Source of the DNA: Streptococcus hyovaginalis DSM 12219
Lineage (GTDB): Bacteria > Bacillota > Bacilli > Lactobacillales > Streptococcaceae
Assembly: GCF_000420785.1 (NCBI RefSeq)
Contig: NZ_ATVP01000003.1
Span: 124,001-188,000, forward strand
Direction: 5' to 3'
Length of the DNA stretch: 64,000 bases
Shown here piece after piece: positions 43,990 to 53,744 of this stretch; positions within the stretch are counted from its first letter, which is position 1; each line of letters begins with the position of its first letter. Below the pieces are notes generated by a model. It had not been told where the DNA came from and ran no database searches. It was given only the letters and a program-made list of their open reading frames with translations. Both the position numbers and the translations under genes were made by a program.

Positions 43990-44574
43990 ATGATAAGGAT
44001 AGTGTTGTTTTATCTAGCCATACAGCTTAACGGTCTTCTGGTGAGTTTATACCTGAAAGAGTATCTGACAATAGAGGGTATAGTCTTGCTACAATTGGTC
44101 CTATTAAGTGTGACTTGCTTAGAGATTACCCGTCATAAAACTGTTCAAGCAAAAAAAATAACCTTAAGCAATCGTCTAAGTTGGTTGCTTCTTGGTTTTG
44201 TGTGTATGGTTGCTTTTGCAGTCTTCATCAGCTTCCTATTTCCAGGTCAGACTAGGAATCAAGCGGTATTGGTACAAGTAGGAAAACAGGTTCCTCCTAT
44301 TATCTTTTTATTGTTTCTGGTCAATGCAAGTATCCTTGAAGAGATTGTTTATAGGCAATTGCTGTGGGAAAAATTGACATTCCCTTTTGAACAAATAGGC
44401 GTGACCAGTTTTCTCTTTGTTCTATCCCATGGACCTAATCAGTTAGGGAGTTGGCTCATCTATAGCTGTCTTGGCTTGACCTTGGCTGTTGTTCGATTGA
44501 AAACTGATTGTATGACGGCAATCGCCTTACATTTACTTTGGAATAGTTTGGCTTATGTCGTAACTTTCTTGTGA
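43990..44574 (+). CDS. CPBP (CAAX/Abi) family membrane metalloprotease
   Basis: Intramembrane protease homolog of 194 residues with about six hydrophobic segments. All three motifs are intact: EEIVYRQ (about 117-123), FVLSHGPN (about 138-145) and HLLWNSL (about 181-187). In Gram-positives such proteins give immunity to bacteriocins or process membrane peptides; its substrate here is unknown. GAGGTG precedes ATG 43990. Confidence 0.82.
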   Translation: MIRIVLFYLAIQLNGLLVSLYLKEYLTIEGIVLLQLVLLSVTCLEITRHKTVQAKKITLSNRLSWLLLGFVCMVAFAVFISFLFPGQTRNQAVLVQVGKQVPPIIFLLFLVNASILEEIVYRQLLWEKLTFPFEQIGVTSFLFVLSHGPNQLGSWLIYSCLGLTLAVVRLKTDCMTAIALHLLWNSLAYVVTFL

Positions 44575-44588
44575 TACCAAAATCAAGA

Positions 44589-44611
44589 GTGCTTCCGTAT
44601 TATGGAAGCAC
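44589..44611 (+). other. Perfect 8-bp hairpin between the CPBP gene and pcfB
   Basis: GTGCTTCC/GGAAGCAC with a 7-nt loop. No long T run follows, so it is either a weak terminator or an RNA-processing/protection stem. Confidence 0.45.
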
Positions 44612-44650
44612 CTTATGTTTGATAGGGAATCGAAAAAAGAGGAGGCCACT

Positions 44651-45139
44651 ATGTCATCTGAACAACAAGAACGTCAAGCGATGCAATACGTAGAAAGAAG
44701 TAGTTTATTGACAGTCAGAACCCTCTTAAAACTCTTAGAATGGTCGGCTAGGCAAGCCTTAGCTCAAGATTCAGCTTATAAGATTGGGGTTCAAAAAATG
44801 GAAGAACTCCTTCAAAGTCCTTACGCCATTGAAGCGATTGATGTTAGTAAAGACATACTGGATAAGCCAATCGATGTGGAGAAATTTAAGGAGTTGATGG
44901 AGTCAGAAAAACTGCCAATCGCAATTAGTTGGCAAAAAGACTATCTCTACTTTTATGCCAAGGATAAGACCTTGCTCGATCATCACTTGGATGAATTGTT
45001 GAAGAAACTGATGTCTAATCCAGAGAAGCTAGAAGGTTTAACCTTTGATAAAACCTTGGACCAAGAGATAGAACTGGCCAAAGAGAAAATTAGAGTGACA
45101 GAACCTTCGGCAGTCAAAACCAAGGAGGTGACCTTGTAA
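44651..45139 (+). CDS. PcfB family protein (DUF3801)
   Basis: Conjugation accessory protein of 162 residues, placed directly before the coupling protein as pcfB is before pcfC in pCF10. The SLLTVRTLLKLLEWSARQAL segment (about 18-37) is typical of DUF3801. ATG 44651 follows GAGGAGG; an earlier in-frame start at 44615 has no ribosome site. Its stop overlaps the coupling-protein ATG. Confidence 0.78.
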   Translation: MSSEQQERQAMQYVERSSLLTVRTLLKLLEWSARQALAQDSAYKIGVQKMEELLQSPYAIEAIDVSKDILDKPIDVEKFKELMESEKLPIAISWQKDYLYFYAKDKTLLDHHLDELLKKLMSNPEKLEGLTFDKTLDQEIELAKEKIRVTEPSAVKTKEVTL

Positions 45140-46956
45140 TGTATTCCAGGCAAAAAGCATTTGTCTTTGGTCTCTTGGGTCTCGCCTTTGGCTATTTCTG
45201 CCATCGTCTAACTCTACTCTATGATAGTTTAACCAATGCCCCACCTATGGAACGATTTGCCTACCTCTTAGGAGAGGGGTTAAATCAGGTTTTCAATCCT
45301 TTATGGCTATTTTCCTTTACTCAAAAATCTCTTCTTGCCTTTATCCTTGGGGTTCTAACGATGACACTAGTCTATCTTTATGTATCGACAGGACAGAAAG
45401 TCTATCGAGAAGGGGAAGAATACGGTTCTGCACGATTTGGAACCAGTAAGGAAAAGCGGAACTTTTACAGTAAGAATCCTTTTAATGACACGATTTTGGC
45501 TCGTGATGTTCGTCTAACCTTGTTGGAAAAGAAGAAACCCCAGTTTGACCGAAATAAAAATTTGATTGTCATTGGGGGTTCTGGGGCAGGTAAGACCTTT
45601 CGCTTTGTGAAACCCAACCTTATCCAACTTAATTGTTCCAATATTGTCGTAGATCCGAAAGACCATTTGGCTGAGAAGACAGGTAAACTCTTTTTAGAAA
45701 ACGGTTATCAGGTCAAGGTTTTAGACTTGGTTAATATGACCAATTCAGACGGTTTTAATCCCTTTCGTTATGTAGAAACAGAGAATGATTTGAACCGCAT
45801 GTTAACGGTCTATTTTAACAATACCCGTGGGTCTGGTTCACGCAGTGATCCATTTTGGGATGAGGCTTCCATGACATTGGTGAGAGCTATTGCCTCTTAT
45901 TTGGTGGATTTTTACAATCCTCCAGGAAGTTCTAAGCAAGAGCAGGAAGCAAGACGTAAGCGTGGCCGTTATCCAGCCTTTTCTGAGATTGGGAAACTCA
46001 TCAAACTCCTATCAAAGGGAGACAATCAGGACAAAAGTGTTCTTGAAGTCCTGTTTGAAGATTATGCTAAAAAATATGGTCACGAAAACTTTACCATGCG
46101 AAACTGGGCGGATTTTCAGAACTACAAGGACAAGACCTTGGATTCGGTCATTGCGGTCACAACAGCTAAATTTGCCCTTTTTAATATTCAATCGGTGACT
46201 GATTTGACGCAAAGAGACACTATGGATTTGAAAACGTGGGGCACTCAAAAGACCATGGTCTATCTTGTTATTCCAGATAATGACACTACCTTTCGTTTTC
46301 TATCTGCATTATTTTTCTCTACGGTTTTCTCCACTTTGACCAGACAGGCTGATGTTGACTTTAAAGGGCAACTGCCTATTCATGTTAGAAGCTATCTGGA
46401 TGAGTTTGCGAATGTCGGAGAAATCCCAGACTTTGCCGAACAAACCTCAACAGTTCGCTCTAGGAACATGAGTCTAGTTCCAATCTTGCAAAATATTGCT
46501 CAACTCCAAGGACTTTATAAGGAAAAAGAGGCTTGGAAAACTATACTGGGGAACTGTGACAGCCTCCTCTATTTGGGTGGAAATGACGAGGAAACTTTCA
46601 AATTTATGAGTGGTCTTCTAGGTAAACAAACCATTGATGTCAGAAGTACCAGTCGCTCTTTTGGGCAGACGGGTTCAAGTTCGACCTCTCACCAGAAAAT
46701 TGCTCGTGACTTGATGACGGCTGATGAAGTAGGGAATATGAAACGAGATGAGTGTCTTGTACGCATTGCAGGGGTTCCTGTTTTTCGAACCAAGAAATAT
46801 TTTCCGCTCAAACATAAGAATTGGAAATGGCTTGCGGATAAGGAAACCGATGTACGCTGGTGGCACTATCATATCAATCCCCTAACCGCTGAGGAAGAGG
46901 TAGATTTGTCAGGCCATAAAATAAGGGATTTAAGCACAGAAACGACACTACATTAA
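45139..46956 (+). CDS. Type IV coupling protein, VirD4/TraG family (PcfC-like)
   Basis: Hexameric ATPase that delivers the relaxase-DNA complex to the mating channel. The 605-residue protein has two N-terminal membrane helices (about 7-28 and 58-85), Walker A GGSGAGKT (146-153), VDPKDHLAEKTG (about 172-183) and the Walker B region YLDEFANVGEIPDF (about 418-431). Its start overlaps pcfB by 1 nt. Confidence 0.94.
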   Translation: MYSRQKAFVFGLLGLAFGYFCHRLTLLYDSLTNAPPMERFAYLLGEGLNQVFNPLWLFSFTQKSLLAFILGVLTMTLVYLYVSTGQKVYREGEEYGSARFGTSKEKRNFYSKNPFNDTILARDVRLTLLEKKKPQFDRNKNLIVIGGSGAGKTFRFVKPNLIQLNCSNIVVDPKDHLAEKTGKLFLENGYQVKVLDLVNMTNSDGFNPFRYVETENDLNRMLTVYFNNTRGSGSRSDPFWDEASMTLVRAIASYLVDFYNPPGSSKQEQEARRKRGRYPAFSEIGKLIKLLSKGDNQDKSVLEVLFEDYAKKYGHENFTMRNWADFQNYKDKTLDSVIAVTTAKFALFNIQSVTDLTQRDTMDLKTWGTQKTMVYLVIPDNDTTFRFLSALFFSTVFSTLTRQADVDFKGQLPIHVRSYLDEFANVGEIPDFAEQTSTVRSRNMSLVPILQNIAQLQGLYKEKEAWKTILGNCDSLLYLGGNDEETFKFMSGLLGKQTIDVRSTSRSFGQTGSSSTSHQKIARDLMTADEVGNMKRDECLVRIAGVPVFRTKKYFPLKHKNWKWLADKETDVRWWHYHINPLTAEEEVDLSGHKIRDLSTETTLH

Positions 46957-46973
46957 TAGAAATGAGGAATTAT

Positions 46974-47216
46974 ATGAATCAAAAACTAACAGGCTTTGTT
47001 TACGGAGTGGACGCCAGCTCCATGTTCTCTCAAGCCATGTCTCTATTACAAAAAGGCTTAATTGCAGTAGGAGCCTTTCTTGTTGTCATGGGCATTATCA
47101 ACCTTTCAACCAACATTAAAGATGGTGGACCAGGTGTCCGAAATGCTATTCTAGAAATTGTTGGTGGGGTCATGGTGGGAGCCGCTGGTGCTTTTGTGAC
47201 TCAGATTACCATTTAG
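46974..47216 (+). CDS. Small hydrophobic conjugation protein (VirB2-like position)
   Basis: An 80-residue protein with two membrane helices (about 24-43 and 58-80) separated by a Gly-rich loop NIKDGGPGVRN. Size, topology and place before the VirB6 gene fit the pilin-like or channel component of Gram-positive conjugation systems; sequence evidence alone is weak. ATG 46974 follows GAGGAATTAT; ATG 46962 is also in frame. Confidence 0.65.
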   Translation: MNQKLTGFVYGVDASSMFSQAMSLLQKGLIAVGAFLVVMGIINLSTNIKDGGPGVRNAILEIVGGVMVGAAGAFVTQITI

Positions 47217-47234
47217 GGGAGGACAGCACATGAC

Positions 47235-48089
47235 ATGATGATGAATTTTACGTCACCTTTTGTATATCTAGCCTCTGAAAAAGTATCTAGCGATAGCCTT
47301 TTTGAAGGGTTTCAAGTGGATTTAGAATCAACCGCCAACTTGGTTAAGTCACTAGCGGACTTTAATCCGACGGTTTGGTCTTACATGACAGCCATTACAA
47401 AGGGGATTATGCAGCCCTTGGGAGTAGCTATTCTTGCGGTTGTTCTCGTACTCGAATTTTCAAAAATGGCCAAGAAAATCGCAAACTCAGGTGGTGCAAT
47501 GACCTTTGAAGCCATAGCACCTATGATTGTCAGCTACATCATGGTTGCGGTCGTGATTACCAATACGACGGTTATTGTGGAAGCCATTATTGCCCTTGCT
47601 TCTTATGTTATTGAACAAGTGGCAAGTCTTGTCACGAATGGTGGTGCTAATTACGATACCATATCAGGCATTAAGGGATCTGGAATTGTAGGAAAAATGA
47701 TTATTGGCTTTTTTGCGATTCTCATTTGGTTGGTACGAATGGCCAGCATCATGGTTGTCAATATCTTGATTACCATTCGCTTTATCCAACTCTATCTGAT
47801 GATACCTTTTGCTCCTGTTACCATTCCAACCTTTCTTAGTGATGACTGGAGAAGTGTAGGGATTGGCTACCTTAAGAATATAATGGTCTATGCCGTTCAA
47901 GGTATTTTGATTTTTCTAATTGTATCTCTTGTTCCCTTGTTTGAATCGGCTGGAAAGATTGCCGTATCAAATGGAGCTGGAGTCATGGAATCACTTGCCA
48001 TTATGTTTGGTGGCTTGGTACAGGCCATATTGTTAATCATTGCCTTAGTTGGCAGTCAACGAACCGCCCGAAGTATTTTGGGGATGTAG
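47235..48089 (+). CDS. VirB6/TrbL-like mating channel membrane protein (PrgH-like)
   Basis: Polytopic membrane protein of 284 residues with about six helices, the scaffold of the conjugative channel. It has a short N-terminal segment, then hydrophobic stretches near 55-75, 88-115, 145-175, 180-200, 210-235 and 250-275. Three ATG codons in a row (47235, 47238, 47241) could start it. A two-codon ATG-ACA-TGA ORF at 47230 sits at the ideal distance from the AGGGGAGGA ribosome site and its stop overlaps ATG 47235. Confidence 0.8.
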   Translation: MMMNFTSPFVYLASEKVSSDSLFEGFQVDLESTANLVKSLADFNPTVWSYMTAITKGIMQPLGVAILAVVLVLEFSKMAKKIANSGGAMTFEAIAPMIVSYIMVAVVITNTTVIVEAIIALASYVIEQVASLVTNGGANYDTISGIKGSGIVGKMIIGFFAILIWLVRMASIMVVNILITIRFIQLYLMIPFAPVTIPTFLSDDWRSVGIGYLKNIMVYAVQGILIFLIVSLVPLFESAGKIAVSNGAGVMESLAIMFGGLVQAILLIIALVGSQRTARSILGM

Positions 48090-48150
48090 GAGGAAGGGAG
48101 TCATTATCTCGCCTCCTCTTTTTATAGCTTACTTAGATTGGAGAACATTT

Positions 48151-48504
48151 ATGAACACTCGTGTCTTTAAGGACATCTCAAAGGTTCAACACAGGGCATG
48201 GCTAGGATTTACAACTAGACAGGTTATTTTTGTATTTCCAGCCGTCGCCCTAACCATTTTGGTATTGGGCTTGAACCTATTTTACTGGCAATTTGGGGAT
48301 TGGTTTGTCTATGGTTTTGTTTTTAGCTTTACCATTCCACTCATGTTATTTGGGGTCTATCGCCCCAACGATTTACCATTTGAAACCTACCTCAAGTACC
48401 GTTTTCATTATGAACTAACAGTACCAGATCGTACATTTACTGGAAGAAAAGGAGACCAACGTGAAAAAATTAAAACACTCAATGAAACCAAAGACCTCTT
48501 CTAA
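48151..48504 (+). CDS. PrgI family protein (VirB3-like)
   Basis: A 117-residue inner-membrane component of the conjugation apparatus, with two helices (about 25-43 and 50-67) and the RVFKDISKVQHRAWLGFTTRQ start, cut here to RVFKDISK and RQVIFVFPAV, plus YRPNDLPFE, typical of PrgI. ATG 48151 follows GGAGAACATTT. Its 3' end overlaps the VirB4 gene by 44 nt, as often seen for virB3-virB4 pairs. Confidence 0.85.
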   Translation: MNTRVFKDISKVQHRAWLGFTTRQVIFVFPAVALTILVLGLNLFYWQFGDWFVYGFVFSFTIPLMLFGVYRPNDLPFETYLKYRFHYELTVPDRTFTGRKGDQREKIKTLNETKDLF

Positions 48505-50812
48505 TGACAAAAATCAAAAGACGAAAACACAGAAGCAGGAGATCAGACCTTCTACCGTAAATACGTTAGCCTATCAAGGGCTTTTTCAGAATGGCCTTAT
48601 GCAGGTCAGTCCAACCTATTTCTCACAAACCTATCTTTTAGGAGATGTTAATTATCAAACAGTTGGCTTAGATGATAAGGGAGCTATCGTGGAGAAATAT
48701 TCCGATTTAATCAATTCACTGGATGATAAGACTAATTTCCAACTGACCATCTTCAATCAAAAAGTTAATTTGGAAAAATTCCGTAAGAGTATTCTCTATC
48801 CCTTACAGGAAGATGGGTTTGATGCTTATCGTGATGAATTGAATCGTATGATGGATGCCAACTTAGAGGCGGGTGAGAACAACTTTTCAGCTGTCAAGTT
48901 TCTTTCATTTGGCAAGAGCGACCAAACACCAAAACTAGCTTTTCGTTCTCTGTCACAAATTGGAGAATATTTCAAGAGTGGCTTTTCAGAGATTGATGTA
49001 TCTCTTGGTCTGCTCGGTGGAGAGGAGCGAGTGAATGTCCTTGCGGATATGTTACGAGGTGAAAATCATTTACCGTTCTCTTACAAGGATTTAACCCTCT
49101 CAGGTCAATCCACCAAACACTTTATTGCCCCAACCTACCTTTCCTTTAAACACAAGAATCATATTGAATTGGACGATCGTTTATTACAGATTGTTTATGT
49201 TCGTGACTATGGCATGGAGTTAGGGGATAAATTTATTCGTGACCTCATGCAGTCAGATTTGGAAGTGATGATTAGCCTACATGCTAAAGGCTCTACCAAG
49301 TCTGAAACCATGACCAAGCTGCGAACCAAGAAAACCTTGATGGAATCGCAAAAGATTGGGGAACAACAAAAGATGGCTCGGACAGGTATCTATTTGGAGA
49401 AGGTCGGGCATGTTCTTGAGAACAACATCGATGAAGCTGAAGCTCTTCTTCAAACCATGACCCAAACAGGAGATAAACTGTTTGACACCGTATTTCTAAT
49501 TGGCGTGCTGGCGGATACTGAAGATCAACTCAAACAATCTCTTGATATTATCAAGCAAGTGGCAGGGTCTAATGATATGATTATTGATAATTTGACTTAT
49601 ATGCAAGAAGCTGCCTTTAATAGTCTCTTGCCATTTGGGAAGAACTATCTTGAAGGTGTTTCTCGGTCTCTATTGACTTCAAACATTGCCGTGAATGCAC
49701 CTTGGACTTCTGTTGATATTCAGGACAAGGGTGGGAAATTTTATGGCATCAATCAAATCTCAAGTAATATCATCAGTATTGACCGTGGCAAGTTAAATAC
49801 TCCGTCAGGTTTGATTTTAGGGACTTCTGGAGCTGGCAAAGGGATGGCGACAAAACATGAAATCATCTCTACAAAGCTCAAGGAAGCAGATAGTGATACT
49901 GAAATTATTATTGTTGACTCAGAAAACGAGTACAGTATTATCGGTCAAGCCTTTGGTGGGGAGAGTATTGATATTGCCCCAGATTCTACCACCTTCTTAA
50001 ATGTCTTAGATCTATCTGATGAGAATATGGATGAGGACCCAGTTAAGGTCAAATCCGAATTTCTCTTGTCTTGGATTGGAAAGCTCTTAGACCGCAAAAT
50101 GGATGGTCGTGAAAAATCCTTGATAGATCGTGTGACAAGACTCACTTATAAGCATTTTGACACACCGTCCTTGGTCGAATGGGTCTTTGTCTTAGCTCAA
50201 CAACCTGAACAGGAAGCTAAGGACTTGGCACTGGATATGGAACTCTATGTGGAAGGGTCGCTGGACATATTTTCACATCGGACCAATATCAAAACTGACA
50301 GTCATTTCCTGATTTACAATGTCAAAAAGTTAGGCGATGAATTAAAACAGATTGCCCTCATGGTTATCTTTGACCAGATTTGGAATCGTGTGGTGAAGAA
50401 TCAAAAACTAGGGAAGAAGACCTGGATTTACTTTGATGAAATGCAGCTTCTCTTATTGGACAAGTATGCCTCTGATTTTTTCTTTAAACTCTGGAGTCGT
50501 GTCCGTAAGTATGGGGCGATACCGACAGGTATTACTCAGAATGTAGAAACGCTTCTTTTGGATGCTAATGGCAGACGCATTATTGCCAATAGCGAGTTTA
50601 TGATTCTTTTAAAACAGGCTAAGAGCGATCGCGAAGAATTGGTACATATGCTTGGACTTTCCAAGGAATTGGAGAAATACTTGGTCAATCCTGAAAAAGG
50701 GGCAGGCTTAATTAAGGCCGGTTCCACCGTTGTTCCATTCAAAAATAAGATTCCACAACACACCAAGCTCTTTGACATCATGAGTACGGACCCTGAAAAA
50801 ATGAGGACATGA
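48461..50812 (+). CDS. VirB4-type conjugation ATPase (PrgJ-like)
   Basis: Cytoplasmic ATPase powering the mating channel, 783 residues. Walker A is GTSGAGKG at 454-461, Walker B is YFDEMQLL with Asp659-Glu660, and the TGITQNVETLL motif follows (about 687-697). It starts with GTG 48461 behind AAAAGGAGACC, nested in the prgI-like gene. Confidence 0.94.
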   Translation: MKKLKHSMKPKTSSNDKNQKTKTQKQEIRPSTVNTLAYQGLFQNGLMQVSPTYFSQTYLLGDVNYQTVGLDDKGAIVEKYSDLINSLDDKTNFQLTIFNQKVNLEKFRKSILYPLQEDGFDAYRDELNRMMDANLEAGENNFSAVKFLSFGKSDQTPKLAFRSLSQIGEYFKSGFSEIDVSLGLLGGEERVNVLADMLRGENHLPFSYKDLTLSGQSTKHFIAPTYLSFKHKNHIELDDRLLQIVYVRDYGMELGDKFIRDLMQSDLEVMISLHAKGSTKSETMTKLRTKKTLMESQKIGEQQKMARTGIYLEKVGHVLENNIDEAEALLQTMTQTGDKLFDTVFLIGVLADTEDQLKQSLDIIKQVAGSNDMIIDNLTYMQEAAFNSLLPFGKNYLEGVSRSLLTSNIAVNAPWTSVDIQDKGGKFYGINQISSNIISIDRGKLNTPSGLILGTSGAGKGMATKHEIISTKLKEADSDTEIIIVDSENEYSIIGQAFGGESIDIAPDSTTFLNVLDLSDENMDEDPVKVKSEFLLSWIGKLLDRKMDGREKSLIDRVTRLTYKHFDTPSLVEWVFVLAQQPEQEAKDLALDMELYVEGSLDIFSHRTNIKTDSHFLIYNVKKLGDELKQIALMVIFDQIWNRVVKNQKLGKKTWIYFDEMQLLLLDKYASDFFFKLWSRVRKYGAIPTGITQNVETLLLDANGRRIIANSEFMILLKQAKSDREELVHMLGLSKELEKYLVNPEKGAGLIKAGSTVVPFKNKIPQHTKLFDIMSTDPEKMRT

Positions 50813-50813
50813 G

Positions 50814-53615
50814 ATGAAAGAGGATAAAAAGCTAGTTAAACAGGCTAGGCAAAACTTTCGAAGCAACTTAAAATCAGCCCGTATGCATTATCGGAAAGAA
50901 GTTAGGACCTTAAGACAGACTGTTCCTAAAAAAGTCCGATTTCGAAAACCAGCCCAAAATTCTCTGTTTCAAGATAAGAAAATAGAGTTAAAAGAAAATC
51001 TACTCAGTAGACAAAAGGAAGCAGAAGAGAAGTTTCTAAAGGAAATTACCTATGTTTCTCCTAGACTGTTGAAGGTAAAGGAAATCAATAACTATCGACT
51101 TCCGCAAGCTCAAGAACGTTTGCGGACGGCAAGAAAACATTTGTCAGAAGTGAAACTAAGGGAAAAGTCAAAATCGGTTAATCCCAAGTTTACTTTCCAA
51201 AAAGAAAATTCTTCCCTGAAGTCTCGCTTTCAGTTTCACCAAGAAAAATCATTTGATCGACTCAGTGCAGAAAAAGACGTAAGTTCTGCCAAGCGTGAGG
51301 TTAAACAACTCAAGAAAGTCCAAAAGACTAAGAAAAACTCTACCAAAGTCAAAGTTGGATTAGGCTTAGCTGCATCTGAATCGTTTGACTTGGTATCACA
51401 GGATGATGATTTAGATGGACTTAGAACCATGAAGGATACTAGTTTGAAAGCCAGACGCTATGGCAGGTTTACTTATCAAGCAGGTAAGGTGGCAGTAAAA
51501 AGTGGACAGACTGGTGTGCGGTTTACCAAAACAAAATTTTCTCATGGAAAGGAACGATTCCAGAACTTCAAAAAGGGAAAAGGATTCACACGCCAGAAAC
51601 CTCTTAAATCAAGAAGACGCTACCAAACCTTTTTAAAGCTTGCCAAAAAACAAAGTGTCGCAGGTTTCAAAGGAATCGTCCAAGCCATTAAGGGAAGTAT
51701 GACTTTCTTTTCTGTACTTGCGGGAAATCCTTTGACTTGGATTGTCTCAGGCACTCTCTTGATACTCCTTTTGATGATGAGCTTTTTCATGAGTGTCTCA
51801 GGTAGCAGTGTCATTCAACAAGATGAGATAGAATTGAGTAAGAGCTACACCCACATGACGTGGGAAGATGCGGAGCATACAAGAACCAACGAAAAAGGGA
51901 TTACCTATTACACCAAAATTGATGAGGTTATGGTTTACATGAATCATCAATACCAAGACTATAAGCTTGACGATTTCATGGAAACGGGTGGTGTGACCTA
52001 CAAATCGTTTCTCAGTCAAGTCTGGATGGACTTAAACGGTGGAGATTCTATTAAATCCATGTCTGACTTGTATAAGGAACCTGCTTACAAGCTGTCTGAT
52101 GAGGACCAGGAAGAGTTAAAGGAGTTGACAGAAGGAGGCAACTATCTAGCCCTTCAAGAATTGGACAATCCCTTTCAGGGACAGACCGATGAGGATAGCT
52201 TAAGCATGACCTACCGATATGGGTATGAGGTCATTGATGAGAAACCAACGCTTCATCATCATATCATCTTAGAAGCAAAAGAAGGTCAAGTCATTGTAGC
52301 TCCGATGGATGGCAAGGTATCTCTTGATGGAGAAAACGTTGTTTTGACATCTGGTAAGGGAGTGAATAAGACTAAACTAACCTTGTTTGGCATTCATTCA
52401 GGCCGAGTGAGTGAACATCAACATGTCTTGGCAGGAGATATTATTGGTCAGACCAAAGACGGAACGGGTCTAAAAGTCACCTATCAAAAGGTTGATGATG
52501 ATACGGATAAGTTGGTCTATGTCAATCCAGCTTTCTACTTTCCAAAAGTGATCCAGGTTCAGACCACCATTCTTCCAACTATCGGTCAGTTTGGTGGCGA
52601 TGAGTTCGAGAGAGCCAAGGCTATTTATGATTATCTTAAAAGTAAGGGTGCGACAAATCAAGCTATTGCAGCCATTTTAGGAAATTGGTCGGTAGAATCC
52701 TCCATTAATCCAAAACGAGCTGAAGGCGACTATTTATCTCCACCAGTTGGTGCGACAGATAGTTCGTGGGATGATGAGGGCTGGCTCTCACTTAATGGTC
52801 CAACTATATACAATGGACGTTACCCAAATATTCTCAAACGTGGTTTAGGCTTAGGCCAATGGACAGATACCGCGGATGGGTCACGCAGACATACTTTATT
52901 GTTGGAATATGCCAAAGGAAAACATCAAAAGTGGTATGACTTAGGGTTACAACTGGATTTCATGTTGCATGGGGATAGTCCTTATTACACCTACTGGTTA
53001 AAGGACTTCTTCAAAAATACAGGTAGTCCAGCTAGTCTTGCCCAACTCTTTCTCATTTACTGGGAAGGAAATAGTGGTGATAAGCTACTTGAACGTCAAA
53101 CACGGGCAAGTGAGTGGTATTACCAAATTGAAAAAGGCTTTAGTCAACCTAACGGTGGGACAGCACAAAGTGATCCAAAAGCACTTGAAGCTGTACGAGG
53201 AGACCTTTTTGAAAACTCTATTCCAGGAGGTGGTGACGGGATGGGTTACGCTTTCGGCCAATGTACTTGGGGAGTTGCAGCCCGTATCAATCAACTAGGT
53301 CTAAAACTCAAAGGTAAGAATGGTGAGAAGATTCCAATTATCAGTACCATGGGCAATGGCCAAGATTGGGTACGAACAGCCGCAAGTCTCGGTGGGGAGA
53401 CAGGGACAAGTCCACAAGCAGGAGCTATTCTTTCCTTTGCGGGAGGAGGACATGGCACACCAACAGAATACGGACATGTGGCTTTTGTGGAGAAAGTCTA
53501 CCCAGATGGTTCATTTCTTATCTCAGAAACCAACTATAATGGCAATCCAAACTATACCTTCCGTAAATTGTCTGGAGTGGATAGTAGCTTGAGTTTTGCT
53601 TATACGACGAAATAA
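50814..53615 (+). CDS. Conjugative peptidoglycan hydrolase with lysozyme-like and CHAP domains (PrgK/VirB1-like)
   Basis: Opens the cell wall for the mating channel. The 933-residue protein has a very basic N-terminal region (about 1-300, Lys/Arg/Gln-rich), a membrane helix (about 303-328), a VirB8/M23-like spacer with a degenerate lipoyl/peptidase-like stretch (about 470-560), a phage-tail-lysozyme-like domain (about 605-770, Glu in NWSVESS, GLGLGQW) and a C-terminal CHAP amidase/peptidase with Cys817 (FGQCTWG) and His888 (YGHVAF). The basic N-terminus probably faces the cytoplasm. It follows the VirB4 stop by 1 nt. Confidence 0.9.
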   Translation: MKEDKKLVKQARQNFRSNLKSARMHYRKEVRTLRQTVPKKVRFRKPAQNSLFQDKKIELKENLLSRQKEAEEKFLKEITYVSPRLLKVKEINNYRLPQAQERLRTARKHLSEVKLREKSKSVNPKFTFQKENSSLKSRFQFHQEKSFDRLSAEKDVSSAKREVKQLKKVQKTKKNSTKVKVGLGLAASESFDLVSQDDDLDGLRTMKDTSLKARRYGRFTYQAGKVAVKSGQTGVRFTKTKFSHGKERFQNFKKGKGFTRQKPLKSRRRYQTFLKLAKKQSVAGFKGIVQAIKGSMTFFSVLAGNPLTWIVSGTLLILLLMMSFFMSVSGSSVIQQDEIELSKSYTHMTWEDAEHTRTNEKGITYYTKIDEVMVYMNHQYQDYKLDDFMETGGVTYKSFLSQVWMDLNGGDSIKSMSDLYKEPAYKLSDEDQEELKELTEGGNYLALQELDNPFQGQTDEDSLSMTYRYGYEVIDEKPTLHHHIILEAKEGQVIVAPMDGKVSLDGENVVLTSGKGVNKTKLTLFGIHSGRVSEHQHVLAGDIIGQTKDGTGLKVTYQKVDDDTDKLVYVNPAFYFPKVIQVQTTILPTIGQFGGDEFERAKAIYDYLKSKGATNQAIAAILGNWSVESSINPKRAEGDYLSPPVGATDSSWDDEGWLSLNGPTIYNGRYPNILKRGLGLGQWTDTADGSRRHTLLLEYAKGKHQKWYDLGLQLDFMLHGDSPYYTYWLKDFFKNTGSPASLAQLFLIYWEGNSGDKLLERQTRASEWYYQIEKGFSQPNGGTAQSDPKALEAVRGDLFENSIPGGGDGMGYAFGQCTWGVAARINQLGLKLKGKNGEKIPIISTMGNGQDWVRTAASLGGETGTSPQAGAILSFAGGGHGTPTEYGHVAFVEKVYPDGSFLISETNYNGNPNYTFRKLSGVDSSLSFAYTTK

Positions 53616-53636
53616 AAATATTAGAATACTTGTCTT

Positions 53637-53671
53637 CTTGTCCCAAATGTTGTATGATATTGGGGACAAAG
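53637..53671 (+). other. Hairpin after the CHAP hydrolase gene
   Basis: CTTGTCCCAA pairs with TTGGGGACAAAG with one bulged base. It has no following T run. It may cap the conjugation transcript or be a processing site. Confidence 0.5.
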
Positions 53672-53709
53672 TGGTCATCTCATCTAAACTTTAAGCGTGA
53701 ACATAGGTG

Positions 53710-53738
53710 TTGACAAATAAGGAATTATCCCGTATAAT
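53710..53738 (+). promoter_or_regulatory. Consensus sigma-70 promoter of the structured leader
   Basis: TTGACA (53710-53715), a 17-nt spacer and TATAAT (53733-53738): both boxes match the consensus exactly. Predicted start is about 53745. Confidence 0.9.
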
Positions 53739-53744
53739 AAGGAT

